A DNA stretch of 10,222 nucleotides from Streptomyces roseochromogenus subsp. oscitans DS 12.976 (GTDB taxonomy: Bacteria; Actinomycetota; Actinomycetes; Streptomycetales; Streptomycetaceae). Location of the stretch: NCBI RefSeq assembly GCF_000497445.1, contig NZ_CM002285.1:938243-948464 (forward strand), in the 5' to 3' direction. The position numbers and the translations under genes are program-made. How positions within the stretch are numbered: the stretch's first letter is position 1; each line of letters opens with the position of its first letter. This document shows, piece by piece, positions 6,205 through 10,222 of the stretch. Under the pieces are notes generated by a model. It was not told where the DNA came from and did no database searches. It saw only the letters and a program-made list of their open reading frames with translations.

Positions 6205-6252
6205 TTTGACCTTGTTCGAGCGACCGGCTTTGACCTTGTTCGAGCGACCGGC
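6205..6252 (+). repeat. Perfect 24-bp tandem direct repeat in the divergent region
   Basis: Two identical 24-bp units, 6205-6228 and 6229-6252, lie head to tail. Each starts TTTGACCTTG and ends CGACCGGC. Extra partial matches lie just upstream: TTGACC at 6197-6202 and GATCGACCGG at 6178-6187. The array is about 100 nt before the phosphatase start and 145 nt before the beta-galactosidase start on the other strand. It could be a regulator-binding array or a simple duplication. Confidence 0.85.
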
Positions 6253-6271
6253 CGGGGGGCGGAGGTTGCGG

Positions 6272-6299
6272 TTCACGGGAGTCCCGGACGCACTACGCT
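6272..6299 (+). promoter_or_regulatory. Weak candidate promoter of the phosphatase gene
   Basis: TTCACG (6272-6277) and TACGCT (6294-6299) are 16 nt apart. They would give a start near 6306 and a leader of about 49 nt. Both hexamers are poor matches to consensus. The TTGACC elements in the tandem repeat have no -10 at the right distance. Confidence 0.22.
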
Positions 6300-6354
6300 G
6301 GAACACGAGAGGTGCCACCTGTTCACTGTGAGTGTGCGCTGGGGAGCGGCGACG

Positions 6355-8736
6355 ATGAGCCGGGTCTATCCGTTCGACGACGCGAGGACGGCCCGGGCGG
6401 TCATCGACGACGACGGGACGCTGGTCGAGTGGAACGAGGGCGCGCGCCGCCTGCTCGGCCACCCCGCGGACGCGGTCCTGGGCCGCCCCGCCGCCCGGCT
6501 CCTGGCCGCGGACGACACCCCGGCCATGCCTACGGGCACCCGCTGGGAGGGAACGGTCGTACTGCGCCACCGGGACGGCCGTACCGTCCCCGTCTGGCTG
6601 CTCGCCCACCGCAGGCCGCCGCACGACGGACACGGCGGCAGCTGGCTGCTGGTCACCCCGCTGACCGGCGCGGAACGGCGCGACGAGGACGACCCGCTCA
6701 CCGCGGCGGGCCTGATCCAGTCGCCGTGCGCGATCGCCGTGTACGACGCGGAGCTGCGGCTGCACCGGATGAACGACGCGATGGCCGAGGTCATCGGCCT
6801 GCCGCAGGAGCGTCTGCGCGGGCTGCGGCTGCCGGAGATCGGCGGCAAGCCGCAGAGCGAGGAGCTGGAAGAGGGCATGCTCCGGGTGCTGACGACAGGG
6901 CGGCCGCTGGACGTGCAGACCTTCCAGCGCACCGGCGGCGAGGACCGCGCCCGCCCCTGGCTCGCCCGGATGGCCCCGGTCAGGGACGCGCGGGGCCGGG
7001 TGCGCGGCGTGTGCCTGGCCGCGCACGACATCACCGACAGCCACCGGGCCCGGCAGCGGCTGCAGCTGGTCAACGAGGCGAGCGTGCGCATCGGCAGCAC
7101 CCTCGACGTCACCCGTACGGCCCAGGAGCTGGCGGACGTGTGCGTGCCCGCGCTCGCCGACTTCGTCACCATCGACCTGCTGGACCCGCCGGAGCACGGC
7201 GGCGAGCCCCCGGCCCGGCTGACGGCGCCGGTCACCCTGCGGCGGGCCGCCCATCGCTCGGTCCTGGAGGGAGCGCCGGAGGCGGTGCGGGAGCCCGGGC
7301 AGACCGAGGAGTACCCGTCCGGCTCGCCCCAGGCGGACTCGCTGACCGCGGGGCACACCATCATCGCCTCGGTCGCCGCGGGCGGCATGCTGTCGTGGCT
7401 GACCTGGAACACCGCGCGGGGCGAGCGGGTACGCCGGTTCGGCATCCACTCCTCGATGGCGGTGCCCGTCCAGGCCCGCGGGCTCACCCTCGGCGTGGCG
7501 GTCTTCACCCGCCACCGGCGCCCGGACCCGTTCACCGCGGACGACCGGCTGCTCGCCGAGGAGATCACCACCCGGGCCGCCGTCTGCATCGACAACGCCC
7601 GCCGCTACTCCCGCGAGCGGGAGACCGCGCTCGCGCTCCAGCGCAGCCTGCTGCCCCGCACCCTGCCGCGCACGGCCGCCCTGGAGGCCTGCTCCCGCTA
7701 TCTGCCGGCCGCGCGGACCGGGGCGGGCGGCGACTGGTTCGATGTGATCCCGCTGTCCGGGATGCGGGTCGCGATGGTCGTCGGGGACGTCGTCGGGCAC
7801 GGTGTCGAGGCCTCGGCCACCATGGGCCGGCTGCGTACCGCCGTCCGCACCCTCGCCGACATCGACCTGGCCCCGGACGAGCTGCTCACCCACCTGGACG
7901 ACCTGGTGGTCCGGCTGTCGGAGGAGTCCGGCGGCGACGGCGGCCCCGGCGAGGTCGGCGCCACCTGCCTGTACGCCGTGTACGACCCGGTGTCCCGGCG
8001 CTGCACCCTGGCCCGCGCCGGGCACCCGACGCCCGTACTGCTGCGGCCGGGCGGGCGGCCGCAGCCGCTGGAGCTGCCCGCCGGTCCCCCGCTGGGCCTC
8101 GGCGGGCTGCCCTTCGAGTCCACCGAGCTGACGCTGCCCGAGGGCACCGTCCTGGCCCTGTACACCGACGGTCTCGTGATGTCCCGGGAGCGGGACGGGG
8201 ACACCGGTCGCGCGCTGCTTCACGAGGTGCTCGCCGGGCACACGGACTCCCTCGACGTGACCTGTGACCGCGTCCTGCGCGCCCTGCTGCCGCCGGGCGG
8301 CGCCGCCGACGACGTGGCGCTGCTGCTCGCCCGCACCCGGAGCCTGCCCGCCGGCCAGGTGGCGACCTGGGACATCCCGGCCGACCCGGCACTGGTCGCG
8401 CCGATCCGCAAGCAGGCCGTGGAGCAGCTGGACGGCTGGGGACTGAGCGAGGCCGCGTTCACGACGGAGCTGGTGGTCAGCGAGCTGGTCACCAACGCCA
8501 TCCGCTACGGCGCCCACCCCATCCGGCTGCGGCTGATCCACGACGCGACCACGCTGACCTGCGAGGTCTCCGACACCAGCCCCACCGCCCCGCATCTGCG
8601 CCGGGCCAAGACCTTCGACGAGGGCGGACGGGGCCTGCTGCTGGTCGCCCAGCTCACCCAGCGCTGGGGCAGCCGGCACACCCCGGAGGGCAAGACGATC
8701 TGGGCGGAGCTGCCGCTGTACGAGGAGGACCGGTAG
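6355..8736 (+). CDS. Multi-sensor PP2C (SpoIIE-type) phosphatase with C-terminal HATPase kinase-like domain
   Basis: A protein of 793 residues from the ATG at 6355. GGGGAG at 6341-6346, 8 nt upstream, favours this start over the in-frame GTG at 6328, which has no spaced RBS. Domains in order: PAS (about 1-110), second PAS (119-225), GAF (236-415), PP2C/SpoIIE (430-660) and HATPase_c (670-790). The phosphatase metal ligands are present: D460 in GGDWFD, D478 in GDVVGHG, and D652/D653 in DDVAL. The ATP-binding fold has N714 in SELVTNAIRYG and the G box GGRGLLLV (757-764). No transmembrane segment is seen, so it is cytoplasmic. Such proteins dephosphorylate anti-anti-sigma (STAS) proteins, and the RsbW-like kinase domain can phosphorylate them or bind sigma factors. 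The inputs could be redox, light or small ligands; no heme or flavin residues can be assigned by eye. No STAS partner is encoded in this window. Confidence 0.9.
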   Translation: MSRVYPFDDARTARAVIDDDGTLVEWNEGARRLLGHPADAVLGRPAARLLAADDTPAMPTGTRWEGTVVLRHRDGRTVPVWLLAHRRPPHDGHGGSWLLVTPLTGAERRDEDDPLTAAGLIQSPCAIAVYDAELRLHRMNDAMAEVIGLPQERLRGLRLPEIGGKPQSEELEEGMLRVLTTGRPLDVQTFQRTGGEDRARPWLARMAPVRDARGRVRGVCLAAHDITDSHRARQRLQLVNEASVRIGSTLDVTRTAQELADVCVPALADFVTIDLLDPPEHGGEPPARLTAPVTLRRAAHRSVLEGAPEAVREPGQTEEYPSGSPQADSLTAGHTIIASVAAGGMLSWLTWNTARGERVRRFGIHSSMAVPVQARGLTLGVAVFTRHRRPDPFTADDRLLAEEITTRAAVCIDNARRYSRERETALALQRSLLPRTLPRTAALEACSRYLPAARTGAGGDWFDVIPLSGMRVAMVVGDVVGHGVEASATMGRLRTAVRTLADIDLAPDELLTHLDDLVVRLSEESGGDGGPGEVGATCLYAVYDPVSRRCTLARAGHPTPVLLRPGGRPQPLELPAGPPLGLGGLPFESTELTLPEGTVLALYTDGLVMSRERDGDTGRALLHEVLAGHTDSLDVTCDRVLRALLPPGGAADDVALLLARTRSLPAGQVATWDIPADPALVAPIRKQAVEQLDGWGLSEAAFTTELVVSELVTNAIRYGAHPIRLRLIHDATTLTCEVSDTSPTAPHLRRAKTFDEGGRGLLLVAQLTQRWGSRHTPEGKTIWAELPLYEEDR

Positions 8737-8774
8737 GGCTACGCCCCGCCGTCGAACTGCCGCCTGCCCGAGGG

Positions 8775-8879
8775 CCTCTCCGGCGGATCAGGTCGCAGGG
8801 AATCGACGGCGCCTCATCAGCGCAGGTGAGCGGGGCGGCAGGAGTGCCCCCGCGGCTGCGACAGGATCCGCCGGACAGG
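8775..8879. terminator. Nested inverted repeats between convergent genes (probable bidirectional terminator)
   Basis: Two 23-nt arms, 8775-8797 and 8857-8879, are inverted copies with 20 of 23 positions pairing, including a perfect 11-bp core TCCGGCGGATC (8779-8789) with GATCCGCCGGA (8865-8875). Inside lies a hairpin, GCGGGG (8830-8835) with CCCCGC (8848-8853). The position, between the stops of the phosphatase (8736) and the sigma factor (8886), suits termination from both sides. The 59-nt interior is long for a simple terminator. Confidence 0.5.
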
Positions 8880-8885
8880 CCGTAG

Positions 8886-9434
8886 CTAGGACCCCGCCAG
8901 CCAGGGCCGTACCTGTTTGCGGGCCTCGTGGAGGCGGGATTTCAGGGTGCCGAGCGGGATGCCGACGCGTTCGGCGGCCTCGGCGTAGTCCAGCTGGCAG
9001 ATGTCCCGGTAGACCAGCGGCGCGACCAGGTGCGGATGCGTCCGCTCCAGCCGGTCCAGCGCCTCCAGCAGGTCCACGCGGGAGCCGGCGATGACGCTGG
9101 TGGTGCGCGGGTCGACGGCGTACGTGGGCTCGATGGCGGCCGGCTGCTCGGCGGCCCGCCGCTTCAACTCGCGGTACTTCTGCCGGCAGCAGTTGGCAAC
9201 CACCGTGTACAGCCAGGTGCTGAAGCGGCTGCGGCCCTCGAAGCGGGCGATGTGCCGGGCCACCTGGAGCAGCACGTCCTGTGCGGCCTCCTCGGCGTCC
9301 TCGCGGCACGGCAGGAAGCGGCCGCAGCGGCGCACCACCTCCGGCCGGATCTCATGCAGCAGCCGGTCCAGCGACGCGCTGTCGCCGGCGGCGGCCCACC
9401 GGGCGAGGTCTTCCATCGGCGGCTGGTCCTGCAC
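8886..9434 (-). CDS. ECF-type RNA polymerase sigma factor
   Basis: A protein of 182 residues, the usual ECF length. Region 2 covers about residues 25-93: REDAEEAAQDVLLQVARHI carries the acidic DAEE (46-49) that contacts RNA polymerase, and RFSTWLYTVVANCCRQKYREL contains the -10 recognition part. Region 4 covers 120-178, with helix-turn-helix DYAEAAERVGIPLGTLKSRLHEARKQVR (150-176). No C-terminal extension is present. The GTG start at 9434-9432 has AAGGGGGAG (9440-9448) 5 nt upstream; the ATG at 9416 is a less likely alternative. No anti-sigma factor gene lies next to it; the divergent neighbour is a Ser/Thr kinase 46 bp away. The region 2.2 acidic motif is intact, so activation by phosphorylation to supply missing charge, as reported for EcfP of Vibrio, is not obviously needed. 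The target genes are unknown. Confidence 0.9.
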   Translation of the reverse strand: MQDQPPMEDLARWAAAGDSASLDRLLHEIRPEVVRRCGRFLPCREDAEEAAQDVLLQVARHIARFEGRSRFSTWLYTVVANCCRQKYRELKRRAAEQPAAIEPTYAVDPRTTSVIAGSRVDLLEALDRLERTHPHLVAPLVYRDICQLDYAEAAERVGIPLGTLKSRLHEARKQVRPWLAGS

Positions 9435-9480
9435 GAAGGCTCCCCCTTCAAGTCGATCTCAGGCCAGGCATGATAGTCGT
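9435..9480. promoter_or_regulatory. 46-bp divergent promoter region of the sigma factor and kinase genes
   Basis: The only AT-rich element is ATGATA (9470-9475). On the minus strand it reads TATCAT, 5 of 6 against the -10 consensus, and would start the sigma message near 9463. On the plus strand CATGAT (9469-9474) lies 6 nt before the kinase ATG, the spacing of a leaderless transcript. No good -35 is seen on either side. Use of both would be mutually exclusive. The sigma RBS occupies 9440-9448. Confidence 0.35.
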
Positions 9481-10222
9481 ATGCACTCCCTGGAGCGGAT
9501 CGGCCGCTACCGCCTCGAACGTCCGCTGGGCACCGGCGCCTTCGCCACGGTGTGGCTCGCCCACGACGACGAGCTGCAGGCTCCGGTCGCGGTGAAGGTC
9601 CTCGCCGAGAACTGGGCGCACCGGCTCGACATCAGGGACCGCTTCCTGTCCGAGGCCCGGCTGCTGCGCCGGGCCGGCTCCAACCGCGTGGTGCAGGTCT
9701 ACGACATCGGGGAACTGGCCGACGGCAGGCCGTACTTCGTGATGGAGTACGCCGACGGCGGCACCCTCGCCGGCCTGCTGACGGGCGGGCCACTGCCGGT
9801 CGGCCAGGCACTCGCGCTGACCGCCGAGGCCGCCCGGGCCGCCGCCGCGCTGCACGAGGCGGGCATCGTGCACCGCGACATCAAGCCGACCAATGTGCTG
9901 CTGCACACCGCCCGGGACGGCACCCGGCGGGTGCTGCTGGCCGACCTGGGGCTCGCCAAGAGCCTCGCGCAGGCCTCGGTGCTCACGCTGGCCGCGGGCT
10001 CGGCGGGCTATCAGCCGCCCGAGCAGGCCGAGCCCGGCGAGGGCATCGACGAGCGGGCCGACGTCTACAGCCTGGGCGCGGTCGGCTACGAACTGCTCAC
10101 CGGGAGTGTCCCGGGCCCGCCGGGCCGGGTCGTACCGCCCGGGCGGCTGCGGCCGGACCTCGGCGAGGACGTGGCGCGGGCGCTGCTGCGCGCCCTGGAG
10201 CCGGACCGGGGCGCGGCGGCTG
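9481..10222 (+). CDS. Serine/threonine protein kinase, N-terminal part (C-terminus off right edge)
   Basis: 247 codons are present. Hanks-type kinase motifs are complete: glycine loop GTGAFATVW (17-25), VAVK with K39, the alpha-C Glu probably E58, HRDIKPTNVL with D133 and N138, DLG (155-157, the common variant of DFG), GSAGYQPPEQ (173-182) in place of APE, and DVYSLGAVGYELLTG (194-208). The activation segment is short, with only S166 and T169 as obvious sites, so strong autophosphorylation there is not assured. No RBS precedes the ATG at 9481 and no in-frame start exists just upstream, so translation is probably leaderless. The missing C-terminus would show whether the protein has a membrane segment and sensor domain. 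Its tight divergent pairing with the ECF sigma gene suggests, without proving, that it acts in the same pathway. Confidence 0.9.
   Translation, partial: MHSLERIGRYRLERPLGTGAFATVWLAHDDELQAPVAVKVLAENWAHRLDIRDRFLSEARLLRRAGSNRVVQVYDIGELADGRPYFVMEYADGGTLAGLLTGGPLPVGQALALTAEAARAAAALHEAGIVHRDIKPTNVLLHTARDGTRRVLLADLGLAKSLAQASVLTLAAGSAGYQPPEQAEPGEGIDERADVYSLGAVGYELLTGSVPGPPGRVVPPGRLRPDLGEDVARALLRALEPDRGAAA

Noticed and set aside
6178..6252. Tandem repeats as a CRISPR array
   Set aside because: The units are directly adjacent with no spacers, there are only two, and no cas genes are present.
6142..8679. 845-codon minus-strand frame antisense to the phosphatase
   Set aside because: The phosphatase on the plus strand has every PP2C and HATPase motif; the antisense product is Gln/Gly/Arg-rich and unrecognisable.
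8865..8879. Inverted repeats at 8775-8879 as ends of an insertion sequence
   Set aside because: Only 59 bp lie between the arms, with no transposase and no flanking target duplication noticed.
8788..9309. 173-codon minus-strand frame overlapping the sigma factor gene
   Set aside because: It is out of frame with the ECF sigma factor, which has complete regions 2 and 4; its translation has no motif.

Overview
The window is very GC-rich, with codon use, GTG starts and gene families typical of a high-GC actinomycete. Several families (a sigma-like/zinc-finger protein with the DVPIRRGGALLPDV signature, a PAS-GAF-PP2C-HATPase phosphatase, a Tat-exported GH2 enzyme) point to Streptomyces or a close relative. 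It looks like ordinary accessory and regulatory chromosome. There are no rRNA or tRNA genes, transposases, phage genes or CRISPR arrays.

Layout, left to right. (1) 1-784, minus strand, runs off the left edge: the N-terminal part of a sigma-factor-like protein ending in a zinc-finger HxxxCxxC motif. (2) 785-1218: a 434-base gene-free stretch with the probable promoter of that gene, palindromes and a terminator-like hairpin. (3) 1219-1848, minus strand: a two-gene toxin-antitoxin module, a ribbon-helix-helix antitoxin followed after 3 nt by a Doc/Fic-like toxin whose catalytic motif has lost its histidine. (4) 1849-2042: a divergent regulatory region with a 14-bp operator-like palindrome beside the antitoxin start and an unusual T-free purine-rich leader before the next gene. 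(5) 2043-2561, plus strand: an O6-alkylguanine-DNA alkyltransferase (ogt type), followed after 11 nt by a decayed 2-oxoglutarate/Fe(II) oxygenase gene (2573-2944). (6) 2966-6058, minus strand: a 1030-residue secreted GH2 beta-galactosidase. (7) 6059-6354: a divergent region with a 24-bp perfect tandem repeat and an inverted repeat flanking a candidate beta-galactosidase promoter. (8) 6355-8736, plus strand: a five-domain PAS-PAS-GAF-PP2C-HATPase regulatory phosphatase. (9) 8737-8885: a convergent gap with nested inverted repeats. (10) 8886-9434, minus strand: an ECF sigma factor, divergent by only 46 bp from (11) a Ser/Thr protein kinase starting at 9481 and cut by the right edge.

How they may work together: the right third is signalling. 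The multi-sensor phosphatase is of the type that controls anti-sigma/anti-anti-sigma switches, and the ECF sigma factor has a kinase rather than a visible anti-sigma factor as its neighbour. The alkyltransferase and the oxygenase remnant were probably one operon whose second gene has decayed. The beta-galactosidase stands alone and carries its own candidate operator. No complete new system is evident. The best leads are the degenerate Doc-like toxin with an RHH partner, the T-free leader of ogt, the tandem repeat before the phosphatase gene, and the sigma/kinase pair. All family calls come from reading the translated sequence and from memory of the families; no database search was made.
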